A program made the position numbers and the translations under genes. A DNA stretch of 64,000 nucleotides from assembly GCA_026018925.1 (NCBI GenBank), contig JAKSZU010000012.1, forward strand, positions 31,986,055 to 32,050,054, read 5' to 3'. This DNA comes from Tupaia tana (Eukaryota > Chordata > Mammalia > Scandentia > Tupaiidae). Below, in pieces: positions 35,241 to 46,539 of the stretch (positions are counted from its first letter, which is position 1; each line of letters begins with the position of its first letter). The notes under the pieces were generated by a model, which made no database searches, had not been told where the DNA came from, and saw only the letters and a program-made list of their open reading frames with translations.

Positions 35241-35530
35241 GGGAACCAGCAGATGGCATAATGGTTATGTCACTGAACTCCCATGTAGTCGACTGCAGTT
35301 TTGAGTTCTGGCCCTGGTGACTTAAAACTCATGCCAGGCAGGTGTGCGTGCATGCCCAAAATCCTGAGAGAGGAATCGAGGAGAAGGGATTGTGCATGGT
35401 CACCCCCCAACCCGGTGTGGGGGGAGTGATTTCTCACTTTCTATCTCTCTGTCTCTGTCTGTTTGGTGAGAGCACACACCCCATAGCAAAAATCTCTCTT
35501 AAAAATAAATAAGTAAACAAACAAACAATA
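35241..35530 (+). repeat. tRNA-derived SINE, long form
   Basis: GGGAACCAGCAGATGGCATA head, full body and an (ATAA/ACAA)n tail to about 35,530. Confidence 0.8.
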
Positions 35531-35616
35531 AATACAAAGAGACTTTAAACAATGGCCCCCATACCAAAAATGTCTCTTAAAAAATAAATAATAAACAATA
35601 AATAAAAAAAGACTTT

Positions 35617-35886
35617 GGACCAGCAGTTAGCATAAAGGCTATGTCGCTGGACTCCCACGTGGTCGACCGCGGTTCGCGTCGCGGACCTGGTGGCTTAAAA
35701 CTCACGCCGGGCGCGTGTGCGTGCGTGCCCAAGATCCCGAGAGAATGGAGGAGAAGGGATTGTGGCGTGGCCATCCCCCCCGGGGGGTGATTTCTCGCTT
35801 TCTGTCTCTCTCTCTCTGTCTGTCTGGCGAGCGCACGCGCCCTATAGCAAAAATCTCTCCAAAAAAAAAAAAAAAAAAAAAAAAAA
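35617..35886 (+). repeat. Young long-form SINE with target duplication
   Basis: Near-consensus copy with a 26-base A tail. A duplication ending AAAAAGACTTT precedes the head and follows the tail. The word GACTTTAAACAATGG also occurs at about 35,542 after the previous SINE, so the two insertions share a repeated target. Confidence 0.88.
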
Positions 35887-36504
35887 GACTTTAAACAATG
35901 GACTCCTAAATTTAAGAATTTTGGAGTTGTATACTGTAAGTGTTTTAAGATAATAGAATAGCAGGATATCTGAAACCTTTATGCTTCAGAATCTCATCTT
36001 GGGAGTTACGAGTCTTCAGAATTAGAGAAGCTTGGGCTCAGACTCCTAGACTCTTGACCTTAGGGCCTCTGAACTGCTAGGTACTTAAGAGCCATGAGAA
36101 ACCTTATGTGGCACCTCAGACTTTTATAAGGATCCACTGGTGTGCGTGTATGGGGGTGTATTTAGATACCAGGGGTCAATTTGCATTCTGGAAGTCCCAT
36201 GCTGGACTTGACCTCACACTCTCCCCTAGACTCTAGAACATGCTCCTGCCACACACTCAGCCCATGCCACTGAATGTCTTTGGGGCTGCTTCTCCTCTTT
36301 GGGGTGCTGTGCCCTCTCTTGTGACCACTTACATGAATAAGAACCAAAACTTGGCAGATGAGCCAGTAGGAGAGGACAACGTCTCCTTTCTAGGCCTTTT
36401 CCCAGTGCCTACTCAGCCTTCTGGAGGCAATGAAACCTCCTCTGAATATTGGCCCACTGGGAACTGGAACTGAAGGGATCCATCCTGAAGGAGGCCTCAG
36501 TGAT
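35887..36504. other. Intergenic unique sequence
   Basis: Nothing recognised. The Ser/Leu-rich frames that run in from the left are readings of the SINE. Confidence 0.4.
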
Positions 36505-36752
36505 GGGACCAGCAGATGGCCTAGTGGTTAAGTCACTGAACTCCCACATGGCTGATCACAGTTTGAGTCCTGGACCCAGTGGTTTGAAACTCACACACGT
36601 TCTTGTGCCCAAGATCCTGGGAAGGGAATAGAGGAGAAGGGATTGTGGCATGGTCATCCCCCCTGGGGAATGATCTCTCACTTTCCCTCTCACTGTCTCA
36701 GTCTCTCTCTGGTAAACGCATGCACTCTAAGGCAAAAACCTCTTTGAAAAAA
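36505..36752 (+). repeat. tRNA-derived SINE, long form
   Basis: GGGACCAGCAGATGGCCTAG head, body and CT-rich block, ending 'aaaacctctttgaaaaaag'. Confidence 0.8.
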
Positions 36753-37319
36753 GACTAGTGAAATCTCACAAGGTTCTTGCAACATGCTGTAAGAGCAACT
36801 GCTGGCTCTGTCTAGGGCTTGGTGTCCAGCATTACCCTGACACTTCCTGTTACTCCGTCTGACAACCACCTCTCCACAAGGAGTATTCGTTAGGTAGTTC
36901 AGGGACAGGAAAATTTTCTGAAACTAGACGTTACTCATGACAATCTACTGAGACTAAAGTACAACACAAAATAGTATCTAGTTCTTAATTTTTTTCTGCT
37001 GGTCATTACTTTAAGCAGATGTGTTTGTAATATTATCTATGCGTTTATATGTAACACATCTATGTCTGTTTATAGCCTATGTTTAAGAAGTACCTGAGGC
37101 AAAGTTGGAAATGGAAAACAAGGTAAAATAGGACAAAACATAACAAAAAATAGTTTAGAGTGAGAAAGGAGAACAAAAGATATTTTTAAGCGTTTGAACA
37201 AGAGGGGTGCACATAATGAGAAAGGCTCCGCGTTCCTGTCAGCCAAGACAAGAAAGAATTTGACAGGGTCTGAAGCATTTCACTCCCTGACAAAAGAAAG
37301 GAAAATAATTTGCTTTTAT
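36753..37319. other. AT-rich unique sequence
   Basis: No gene or repeat family recognised. Confidence 0.4.
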
Positions 37320-37592
37320 CTTTTCTCCCCTTCTCTTCCCTTGATTCGTGGTAGAGAACATGTATACATTCAAAAGAGGGAGAAAGAAAAGGCACCTCTT
37401 AACAGAGCTTGGTCACGCCGCAATCCTTCTTTCTCCAATTAGTCATCCTGTCAGGATCCTGGACACACATGAGTGCGTGCATTTGGCAACTGGCGTGTTG
37501 CCATTGAGGCCGGATTTGAACCGCAGTTGGCCACGTAGGATCCAGCTTTCACTGAACAGTGCTTTAACCTCTGTACTATGGGGCCAACCCAG
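37320..37592 (-). repeat. Degenerate long-form SINE
   Basis: Weak body ('cacgccgcaatccttctt', 'ctgtcaggatcctgg') and head ('ttgaaccgcagttggcc') ending 'ggggccaaccc'. Confidence 0.6.
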
Positions 37593-37789
37593 AAAATAGT
37601 GCTTTTTAGATCAAACTTCTTTTCTTCCACTGCATTTAAGAGGAAAGTTACAGGGCAGTGCTCTAATACGATGGGCTCTGAATTCAACATGTTGGCTTTG
37701 CACAGTATTAAAAGCTAACGCTGAATGCCTTCTCTGTGCTTTCTTGTGTTAGAAACGACAAATTCTTAGGCCTCAATCAAGACCTACTG

Positions 37790-37890
37790 TATTAAAAAAT
37801 CAGACCAGAGCCCAGCAACCTGTGTTTTAACAATCCCTCGGTGTGGTTGTAATTACACTGAAGTCTGAGAACCACTGGTGTAGAGGATTG
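37790..37890 (+). mobile_element. MER5-type DNA transposon fragment
   Basis: Right-hand part of a MER5-like hAT element ending 'gtctgagaaccactgg'. Confidence 0.6.
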
Positions 37891-38040
37891 GAGAATGATA
37901 GGAGAGGCATCTTGGCATCCATGTCACCAGGATTTATCTTCCTGGTCCTTAAGCCTCTAGAGGAAAATTGACTTTTGACTTTGTTTTTAGTCATTGAGTA
38001 AGAACCTATCCGCTGTAGTTCATTAAGAGGAAGAGTACAG

Positions 38041-38306
38041 GCCGGCCTACTAGCCTAGTGGTTAAGGAAGCCAGATCCCATATGCCAATCACATGGTCAA
38101 ATCCCAGCCTCAGCAGCTTGAGAGACACAGCAGGCAGAGTGTGGCCCAAATCCCGACAGGACGGAGAAATGGAGGAGAAGGGATTGTTGTGTGACCATCC
38201 CCCATGGGCAATGCTTTCTCACATTCCTTCTCTCTCTCTCTCGTGAGCACACATGCCCTCTCTAATGAGCACATATGTCCTCTAGCAAATTAAAAAAAAA
38301 AAAAAA
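38041..38306 (+). repeat. Old-type SINE
   Basis: Head GGCCGGCCTACTAGCCTAGT differs from the young GGGACCAGCAG form. Body and CT-rich block are present, with tail 'gcaaattaaaaaaaa'. Confidence 0.75.
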
Positions 38307-38344
38307 GAAGAAAGAAATTAAGACATGACTATTTGTTTTCTGTA

Positions 38345-38424
38345 CTGGTTTGTCAGAAAAGTCATAATGCAATTTTGCATAGCAAAGCATAGAAAAATAC
38401 ATCATGATTCTTCCAACACCCCAA
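38345..38424 (+). mobile_element. 80-bp mariner-type MITE, copy 1
   Basis: Palindromic element flanked by TA on both sides (38,343-38,344 and 38,425-38,426). It starts CTGGTTTGTCAGAAAAGTCA and has the internal 'tttgcatagcaaagcatag' segment. Same size class as human MADE1 but different sequence. Confidence 0.8.
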
Positions 38425-38582
38425 TAAATTGAAAATGCACAGAACACTACATAGTTTACAAAAATGCACTTATATTTATGAACTTATATGATAGTGTTTA
38501 TGTGGTAAAGAGGATTGGAAGGGGAAAGTAAGCAAAGCAAGCATGGGTTATTAGTTGAGCTCTGAGTCCTTTTCTCCTAAGG

Positions 38583-38834
38583 TAAAAAGCACATACCTTG
38601 GTGGTTAAGGTGGCTGGATTCCAAGTGGTTGACCATGCAATTCAGACTCAATGGCTTGAGAAACATGCCAGGTGTGTGTGCGTGCATGCCCAAAATACTG
38701 AAAGGAAAGAGAAGTGGAGGAGAAGAAATTACTGCCTGACCATTCTCCATGAGGCGTTCTTTCAGACTTCCCCATTCTCTTTCCTCACCCTCTGGCAAGT
38801 CCATAACTCCCTGGGAAAATTAAAACAAAAATAA
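38583..38834 (+). repeat. Degenerate old-type SINE
   Basis: Recognisable head ('ggtggttaaggtggctgg'), body with 'gtgtgtgcgtgcatgcccaa', and A-rich end. Confidence 0.6.
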
Positions 38835-39457
38835 AATCCATGTCAAGGGAATTACAAAATACTATAAAGGCATAAGAATGGCACATACCTCACATTTCAG
38901 GGTGAGGTGCCAGGGTAGGCACTTCAGAGAAGGTGACACTTCAGGAGAGGCTGGGGTAGCAGGGGAAATTAGCAAGGAGGAAGAGGGCTTCAGGAAGAGA
39001 AGACTTTGTTATTGGTGAGAATGACAACTTAGCACAACTGAGAAACTGGAGTTCAGAATTGCTTGGAGAGAGCCAATGATGGGGTGGAAGAGATCGTTTA
39101 GAGCCAGATCAGAGGGCGCCTCTAAGTCATGTGGAGTGGCGTGAGCAGGTCTGTACATCAGAGTTCACTCTGGCCACTTTATGGATTGTAGGGTGGACAC
39201 CTACGCAGAGAGACTGAGGAAGAGACTGTTGTTCTCATCCAGAAAAGAAGAAGGGACTGTCGTGTACTAGTGCCCAGGAGGTGAGGAGGGAGGGGAGCTG
39301 GGGCAGATAGAGAGAGGGGAATGGTGAGATTCCATACTACCACTCAGCCTGTCACGGCCACCACTATGACTCTCCCAAGTGTGTAGGGCTTCAGTTGCCT
39401 GCCATTCCACCCTGCTCCAAGGATTCTTTTTTTGTTTTTTAGATAATTAATTAATTA
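38835..39457. other. Intergenic, possible ancient repeat
   Basis: Purine-rich text at 38,900-39,230 resembles a common ancient mammalian repeat but I cannot name it. No gene seen. Confidence 0.35.
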
Positions 39458-39537
39458 TTGGATCATGAGAAGAGCCATGATGCATTTTTGCATAGAAAAA
39501 CATAGAAAAACACACTGTGACTGTTTCAATGACCCAA
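39458..39537 (+). mobile_element. 80-bp mariner-type MITE, copy 2
   Basis: TA flanks at 39,456-39,457 and 39,538-39,539. It starts TTGGATCATGAGAAGAGCCA, ends ATGACCCAA, and shares the 'tttttgcatagaaaaacata' core. Confidence 0.8.
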
Positions 39538-39542
39538 TAGTT

Positions 39543-40100
39543 TATTTATTTATATCAACAAATAGAAATCGTATGTTTATATGCACACATTGTGGAATGG
39601 CTAAATCATGTTAATTAACATATACGTTTTTTGTAGCTAGATCATTAAAAAATCTACTCTCAGTGTTTTTCAAGTACACAATACATTGTCATCAATTATG
39701 GTCACCAGGTTATGGTATACATCTCTTGAACTTATTCCTCACATCTAACTGATGTTTCCTACCTACCTTGTCTATCCCCGCCACTAATTCTTAAGTGTCC
39801 TTGTTAAACTATATGATTTGAATTACTCACGTTTCCCTCTGACCATGGCTAGGTCCAGAGGTGGGTATCCGTCAAAAGGCCAGCTGACACTGAGGCCACT
39901 TTGTGACCTATGACCTATGGCCTGGTTTGAACTGATTTAAGTAAAAAAAAAGAAAAAAAAAAAATATGTGGCATGTATATATGTATAAATATATGCACAA
40001 TATAAAATTTATCATTAAGTAATTTTTAAGTATATAACTCAGTCGATTAAGGACATTCATCATGTTGTCCAACCATCATCAACCACACTCCATTTCCTAA
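39543..40100 (+). mobile_element. L1M LINE 3'-end fragments
   Basis: Text typical of old L1 3' ends: 'attgtggaatggctaaatca', 'gttaattaacatat', 'cttgaacttattcctcac', then 'ggacattcatcatgttgtcc' and 'caaccatcatcaacc'. Pieces are broken and carry no open frame. Confidence 0.65.
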
Positions 40101-40102
40101 GC

Positions 40103-40258
40103 TTTTTTTTTTTTTTTTTTTGATATAGGGCACGTGGGCTTGCTGGGGGAAGAGAGAAAGAGTGAGAAAATATGCCCCAGGGAGAATGGCCATGTCACAG
40201 TTCCTTCTCCTTCACTCTCCTCTTGGGATTTGGGGCACACATGCACATGTGCCTGGAG
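40103..40258 (-). repeat. SINE truncated at the HAL1 boundary
   Basis: Minus-strand SINE with T run, GA-rich block and body. It stops at 'cacatgtgcctgg', losing its head exactly where the T-rich 3' end of the next LINE begins. Confidence 0.7.
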
Positions 40259-40418
40259 ATTTTTTTTTCTAACTTTTTAAATTTTTTAATTAATTAATTA
40301 ATTTACATTCATTCACTGAGCATCGTCACAGCATACAAAACGTGATTTCCCATCCAGAATATACTGCATAGTGCTTAATCATACATGTTATCATCGATAA
40401 TTTTCCATTTCTAGCTTC

Positions 40419-40458
<40 letters not shown>

Positions 40459-42414
40459 CTGTGTGTCTGTATATATTTTTCCCCCTATTTCTCATCCTCT
40501 ATTTCCCACCTTCTTCTCACACTAACTCTGGTGTCTACCGTTGTTTCCATTCCTCCCCCCCCCCCCACATATTATTGATCTACAAGATTTCTTATATAAC
40601 TACTATTTTCAATCGCAAGTTCAGCTGATATATACAAATCTGTATATGTATATATCAGAATACATGTCTGACTTTAGGCATGAAACTCTGAGTAGAATGA
40701 ATATACTATAAAGTAGCACCTAGCTGATGCTATATAGCTTACTACGGTCTTTAAATAGGTATCTTAAAATATATTTTTTAATGTCAAGAAAAGCAGTTTT
40801 AGCTTTAATAAATCAAATAAATGCTAAGACACTTTGCTTAAAACTTAAAGCCAGGAAACAGGTTAGGATTCTGTTCAAATAGTAGGTACATGAAATCTGT
40901 CAGTTCAAGATAGGACAAAAATCCTTAAAACTGGAAAACAAAGGCTAGAAGAAAATTAGCAATGTTTTACTCAAAAGTCATAAAATCCTATTTTACCAGT
41001 TCAGTCTCATGTACTTAATCTAACTTCTCTTATAGTTTGATCTTCCTGATTAAATTCTGGGATATAATATTCAACTCCAGACTTGTCCCTACCATTAAGT
41101 TGGCCATTTTCTTAGTTTTTGAACTCTTATTTCTGTGTGTCTGCATTTAACTATCCTGGTAATAGCACTTCTTTCAGAACTTTTTGGAGAGCTGGTCTGG
41201 TGTTGATAAATTTTTTCAGGTTTTGTTTATCTGAGAATGTTCTTGTCTTTTCTTCCCATGTGAAGGATAATCTTGCTGGGTACAGTATTCTTGGTTGAAA
41301 TTGCTTTTCCCTTAACACTTTGAATATATTTTCCCATTCTTTCCTTGCTCACATTGTTTCTGATGAGAGGTCTGCTGTTAGCCTGATGGGATACCCTGTG
41401 TAGGAAACTTGATGTTTCTCTCTTGCTAATCTTAATACCTTGTCTTTTTGTGGTTTTGGTCAATCTGGCTATAACATGTCTTGGAGAAGATCTTTTTGGG
41501 TTGATTCTATTTGGGGTCCTTTGTATTTCTTGGGATTGCATCTTTGAATGCCTCTCTAGGTTTGGAAATTTTTCTTGCAGGATTTCATGGAATAGGTTAT
41601 CAATGCTGTTATGAGTCTCTTAGCCTTCTGGGATACCAATTATCCAGATATTTGGACATTTGATGGTATCTAGTGTTTCTTGTATATTATTCTTCTCTCT
41701 CTCTCTCTTTTTTTTTTTTTGGCAATTTTCTCAGTCTTTGTGGTGGATTTTTCTAGGCCAGCGATCCTATCTTCTTCATCTGAGATTTAATTTTCTGTAT
41801 GATCTAGTCTGCTTTTAATATTTTCAAGGAAGGTTTTGACTTCCTGTATTATAGCCTTCATCTCTAACAGGTCCATTTGATTCTTTTTTATGGTATATTT
41901 CCTCTTTCAGATCTTGAATTCCTCACTTTCTAGAACTTGTTAGCTCCTTTCTCCTGCCTCTTCTGCAGTTCATTGTTTCTCTTCTCTTATCTCTGTTAGC
42001 TTTGTCACTATATTTCCTCTTTCAGATCTTGCAAGAATTTCCTCACTTCCTGGAACTTGTCAGCTCCTTTCTTCTGCCTCTTCTGTGGTTCATTGTCTCT
42101 CTTCTCTTCCATCTCTGTTAGCTTTGTCACTATATTCTAAATTCTTTATCTGACATTTTCATGAGTTTCATTGTACTGTCTGAGAACGAAGCGGAGTTAT
42201 TCTTTTCCTTTAGAGAAGAGGTATTTTCTTGCTTTCCCATATTTCTTGTGACCCTGTGCTGATTTCTGGTCATCTGATGGATGGTGCATTTCTTCATAAT
42301 TCTTGAAGCTCAGTCTGGGTATTCAGAGGTGTGCAAGAGGAAGTGACCTGCAATCTCTCTTCAGTTCCATTTTTCACTCTTTATGAATCAGATTCAGTGG
42401 GAATTGAGAAATAT
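40259..42414 (-). mobile_element. HAL1-like LINE (ORF1 only)
   Basis: About 2.15 kb. On minus, the part near 42,130-41,150 reads as a decayed L1 ORF1: a coiled-coil segment, the 'cpNIwIIGIPEG'-type block, QEIQRTPNRI and SSPRHVIARL (an RNA-binding domain signature), then the RLTADLSSET and ARKEWENIF blocks after frameshifts. No ORF2 follows. Instead comes about 800 bases of non-coding 3' sequence to a T-rich end at 40,259-40,310, which fits half-L1 (HAL1) elements. Stops and shifts make it inactive. The coiled-coil part carries a tandem duplication. The 3' region has a (GT)n tract at 40,431-40,459. Confidence 0.75.
41894..42130 (-). repeat. Tandem duplication in the HAL1 coiled coil
   Basis: Two head-to-tail units (41,894-42,008 and 42,009-42,130), each beginning TATATTTCCTCTTTCAGATC on the + strand and each coding on minus for a charged, Glu/Lys/Arg-rich helix. 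Length variation of the coiled coil is known in L1 ORF1 proteins. Confidence 0.8.
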
Positions 42415-42684
42415 TCTTTTTTTTTTTTTTTTGAGAAGTTTTTGCTATAGGGTGCATGCGCCTGCCAGAAAGACAGAGAGAGACAGAGAGACAGAAAGTG
42501 AGAAATCACCCCCCAGGGGGGATGGCCACGCTGCAATCCCTTCTCCTCCATTCTCCTCTTGGGATCTTGGGCACGCATGCACACGTGCCTGGCGTGAGTT
42601 TTAAGTCACTGGGCCCAGGACGCAAACCGTGATTGACTACGTGGGAGTCCAGCGACATAGCCATTATGCTAACTGCTGGTCCTT
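42415..42684 (-). repeat. Young long-form SINE
   Basis: Inserted between HAL1 and an L1M fragment. T run at 42,417-42,432, near-consensus body, and head ending 'ctaactgctggtcc'. Confidence 0.85.
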
Positions 42685-42738
42685 ATTTATTTTTAACTAT
42701 TAGTCATACTAATGAGTATGTGGCGGTATCTCACTGTT

Positions 42739-43004
42739 TTATTTTTTCTTTTTTTTTTTTTTTTTCCCCCAGGTTTTTGCCATAAGGCATGAGAAAGGCA
42801 AAGAGAGATAGTAAAAGGGAAAGTGAGAAATCAACCCCCAGGGGAATGGGCATGCTGCAATCCTTTCTCCATTCTCCTCCTGGGATTTTGGGCAGGCACA
42901 CACACATGTTCGGCATAATTTTTCAAGTCACCGGGTCTGGAACTTGAACTGTGCTCAACCATGAGGGTTCTAGTGCCTTAACCACCATGCCACCTGCTGG
43001 CCCC
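42739..43004 (-). repeat. Long-form SINE with target duplication
   Basis: Flanked by TCTCACTGTT at 42,729-42,738 and 43,005-43,014 within L1M. T-rich tail at the left; head ends 'cacctgctggcccc'. Confidence 0.85.
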
Positions 43005-43223
43005 TCTCACTGTTGGGTTAATTTGCATTTCTTGAATGGCTTGTGATATTGAGCACATTGTCATATGTTCATTGTCTATTTTATGTATCTTCTTTACAGA
43101 AATGTCAGTTTAAGTTCTTTGCCCATTTTGCAATTAAGCTGTTTCTGTTGTTGTTGTTGAAGTATCAGAGTTCTTTATACATTCTGGATATTAATTCCTT
43201 ATTGGCTATGTGATTGGAATATA

Positions 43224-43304
43224 TTGGGTTGTCAGAAAAGTCATGACACATTTTTGCATGGAAAAACATAGAAGAAATATGTCATAACTTTTTCGACAGC
43301 TCAA
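43224..43304 (+). mobile_element. Mariner-type MITE, copy 3
   Basis: The best palindrome of the four: TTGGGTTGTCAGAAAAGTCA at the left, and its imperfect reverse complement ending GACAGCTCAA at the right. TA precedes it at 43,222-43,223. The right TA is lost. Confidence 0.8.
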
Positions 43305-43334
43305 TTTTTTTTTTCACATTCTGTAAGTTTACCA

Positions 43335-43592
43335 GCCCCCCCCCCTTTAAATTTTTGCCAGAGGACATATGCGTGCATTCACCAGAGAGAGACAGAGAGA
43401 GGGAAAAGGAGAAATCACCCTCCAGGTTAGATGGCCAGGCCACAGCCTCTTCTCTTCCATTTACCTCTTGGGAGTTTGGGCACTCATTCACACATGCCTG
43501 ACTTGATTTTCAAGCTGCTGGGCCTGGGATTCAAACTGGTCAGCCATGTGGGAGTCTAGCACCTTAACCACTATGTGCCTGTTGGCTCCAAG
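43335..43592 (-). repeat. tRNA-derived SINE, long form
   Basis: Starts at a C run, with 'atttttgccagaggacata', GA-rich block and degenerate head ending 'ctgttggctcc'. Confidence 0.7.
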
Positions 43593-43862
43593 TTGTTTCC
43601 TTTCTTGATAGTGTCCTTTGATGCACAACAGTTGAAGATATTTTTAAAAAATTGGAACATACAAAGAACCTTTGCCAATTAGCAGGTGTGACTACAGGTG
43701 TAAAACATTTTTACTGTTGTTGCTGCTCTTATTTCATGTCTACCTATGATAAATGTTCAGGAAAAGCCACAAGAAAATAGTGAGTCGGGATAGAACTAGT
43801 TTGGGATTCTATATCAGTACAATTCACTCACTCCCCGTGTGATTAATTCTATGTTCCATCGA

Positions 43863-43942
43863 TTGCGTCATCAGAAAAGTCACAACATATTTTTTTCTGT
43901 TTTCCTATGCAAAAATATATCATGACTTTTTAAATGACCCGA
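43863..43942 (-). mobile_element. Mariner-type MITE, copy 4
   Basis: Same ends (TTGCGTCATCAGAAAAGTCA and AATGACCCGA). The asymmetric core reads in the opposite orientation to the other copies ('ttttcctatgcaaaaatata'). TA at 43,943-43,944 follows; the left target is GA. Confidence 0.75.
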
Positions 43943-44259
43943 TAGAAGGGGAAATTAAAATGAAAGATGATCCAGGGACAAGACAAAACCAAGTGTTGTC
44001 CTGAAACTGAAATTGACAGAATATATGGTCTAAGCAGAGAGATCCAAAACAGAACTTCAGAAGTAATATGGGGGTTAGTACTTCTGGAGTTGTTTATTGG
44101 GTGGTATTGGGAGTATAGGGCCTTCCCTTTCCAAAATTCCTTCCTACACCCTTAGGTTAAGTTCTAATAGTTCATGGGATTCAGGGGCAAGGCAACTTAT
44201 TATGCTGTCTTCATTACACCTAGAGGATTGTGATCCAACTGAGGTTTATATGTCAATTT

Positions 44260-44532
44260 CTTTTTCTTTTTTTCTTTTTTTGAAGAGATTTTTGCTATAG
44301 GGCGCGTGTGCTTGCCAGAAAGACAGAGAGAGACAGAGACAAAAGTAGAGAAATTACCCCCCAGGGGGATGGACATGCTGCAATCCCCATTCTCCTCCAT
44401 TCTCCTCTCAGCATCTTGGGAATGCACGCACACATGCCTGGCATGAAGTTTAAGTTACCAGGTCTGGGACTTGAACCACAGTTGACTACATGGGAGTCTA
44501 GTGACATAACCAGTACACCAACTGCTGGTCCC
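44260..44532 (-). repeat. Long-form SINE with target duplication
   Basis: Flanked by TCAATTTC at 44,252-44,259 and 44,533-44,540. Full body and head on minus. Confidence 0.85.
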
Positions 44533-44698
44533 TCAATTTCAAGGAGCAAGGGACGGATATATTTCAGAAAGAATGAGGTTTCAATAGAAGAACATGAGTC
44601 CCACTCCCAGTTGTCCAGGGTTAGTTAACAAGGAAATTTAGAGGCTTTATATCACTATATATCTTCCACTCAGGAAGCCCTTTGTGACTATAGCAATG

Positions 44699-45118
44699 CC
44701 TTAGTTCATTTTTCAGTTACTACAACTGAATACACAGACTGGGTAATTTATAAGGAATAGAGGTTTATTTATTTCATAATTATGGAGGTCTAAGATTGAG
44801 GGGCCCATTTGATGAGGGCCTTCTTACTGGCAGGAACTTTCTGCAGAGTCCTGAGGTGGTACAGAGTATCACATGGTACGTGCGCAGGAACAAGTGTTGG
44901 TTTGATCTCTCCCTCTCTTATAAACCCACCAGTATTCAATCATGGGGGCCCCGCCCTGAGGACCTATAAACCTAATTATTTCTCAAAGGTCCCACCTCTT
45001 AATACCATAGTCACATCAAATTTTTACTCTCTTAATACTATCACAATGGCAACCAAATTTCAGCACATGAAATTTTGGGGGTTGCACATGAAGCATAGCA
45101 TTCAGGTTCTCTGAGACT
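44699..45118 (-). mobile_element. ERVL-MaLR LTR, minus strand
   Basis: Contains 'actgggtaatttataaggaa', 'ggtttatttatttcataat', 'caatcatgggggcc' and 'cccacctcttaatacca', the antisense pattern of MLT1/MST-type LTRs. There is no internal region. Confidence 0.7.
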
Positions 45119-45147
45119 GCTGAAATCTGAGTGTAGGGAAAAAAAAT

Positions 45148-45405
45148 CATATTTTTTGGATGTTTTTGCCTTAGGGCATGTGTGCTTGCTGGAGAGAGAC
45201 AGAGAAAGTGAGAGGGAAAGTGAGAAATTGTCCCCCAGGAGAGATGGTCACACCACAATCCCTTCTCCTCTATTCTTCTCCCAGGATCTTGAGCATATGT
45301 GAACACATACCCAGCATGATTTTCAAGCTACTTGGGTTGGGACCCATGGTTGGCCATGTGAGAGTCCAGTGATATAACTGCTATGCCATCTGCTGCCCCC
45401 CCCCC
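45148..45405 (-). repeat. tRNA-derived SINE, long form
   Basis: Ends in a C run after 'ccatctgctgcc'. The flanks TCATATTTTTTG (45,148) and TCATATCTTTTG (about 45,413) look like a diverged target duplication. Confidence 0.8.
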
Positions 45406-46539
45406 CCACCAAGTCATATCTTTTGTTGAATTACATCCTTAGTTGAGTTCCCCTTTACACTAGTCTTATGCAATGAGAAAATGGTTAAAGTTAATGCTTT
45501 GATTGGCAAAAATGGAAAATTAGAATGGTACTATCTCTGAAGAGTCAGAGATAAAGGTATCTGTCACTCAGGTTCCAACACTTTTCACTATTTTATATGT
45601 CTCTGGCTAGACAAACTAGACAGGTATTGAAAAGGACATTTACCATAGGAAAAGGGAATAAGGGGCCTGGACTGCCCAGTAGGCCAGAAAGAGGAATCTG
45701 TAGGACTATATTTTGAGAAAGTTGTGGCCATGGAACAGGATACCACTAATAAGGAGAAAGTCTCTATTTACCAAGCAAGGGTCAAGGATGGGGAAACAGG
45801 ATGTGTTGAGAATGACAAGAACTGGAATGCTTTTTTGCCCAAAGAGGTGTGCTAAGGGCCATCGCTTGTCTAAGCATAGTTGGGAGAGGGGCATAATATG
45901 ATTTAAAGACACAGTGAGATCTTAGACAGCAGAGAGAAATTTCTCATGTGGCTGGCATTGAAATATTGGTGGTGGCAATAAATTTCTAGGCAACAAGGAT
46001 GGATATGGTAGCAGCTTCAGAGTTGTTCTCTTGGGGATGTTTCAGCAAAAAGGGATTCACATCTAGGTTCCATCAATGTGAGGCATTTTCAAAAATACTG
46101 AGAAAAGAGATCCAATTGGGATAAGATTGATTTTCAATTATTGCTAGCTTTAAATACATTTTTCAGTCTCTGAGAATCAAAGTTGCCTTAAATTTCCACT
46201 CTTTTTTCCGAATTAATGATATTTCACTACTCAATTATAGTCATTCTCTGAGAAGAATCTTGTGAAATATGGGATTCTAGTGTGGTAGGGAGCCCCTCTG
46301 GCCTTCTATCCCTGTCCCTGTGTCTCTGAGGTCTCTGTCTCTCTCTGCTCCTGTCTCCTCATTTTTTTTTTAAAATGGAATAGCTCCAAAAAGCCCTTCT
46401 TCTCCTCCCAGGCAGGAGAGTTCCATTCTTTTTACTGGGAACTAGATAATTTTGTGATTTTTTTCTTTAAAAAAAAAAGAAAAGATTTTTTTGTCTTTTT
46501 TCTCTCTTTTTGTTGTTGTTTCTCTCTCTCTTTTTCAAA
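45406..46539. other. AT-rich intergenic sequence
   Basis: No gene recognised. CT-rich simple sequence occurs at 46,300-46,360 and T-rich stretches at 46,455-46,535, which may belong to the HAL1 copy that follows. Confidence 0.4.

Larger units (their letters stand above)
42685..43665 (+). mobile_element. L1M 3'-end fragment, interrupted three times
   Basis: L1M-type text runs in order through the insertions: 'gagtatgtggcggtatctca' (before 42,739), 'gttaatttgcatttcttgaa' and 'ttctttatacattctggata' (43,005-43,223), then 'tttcttgatagtgtcctttg' (after 43,592). A SINE, a MITE and a second SINE split it, giving a relative age order. Confidence 0.75.

Noticed and set aside
41227-41541. 104-codon minus-strand gene
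   Set aside because: It is a frameshifted piece of LINE ORF1, so it is annotated as part of the HAL1-like element.
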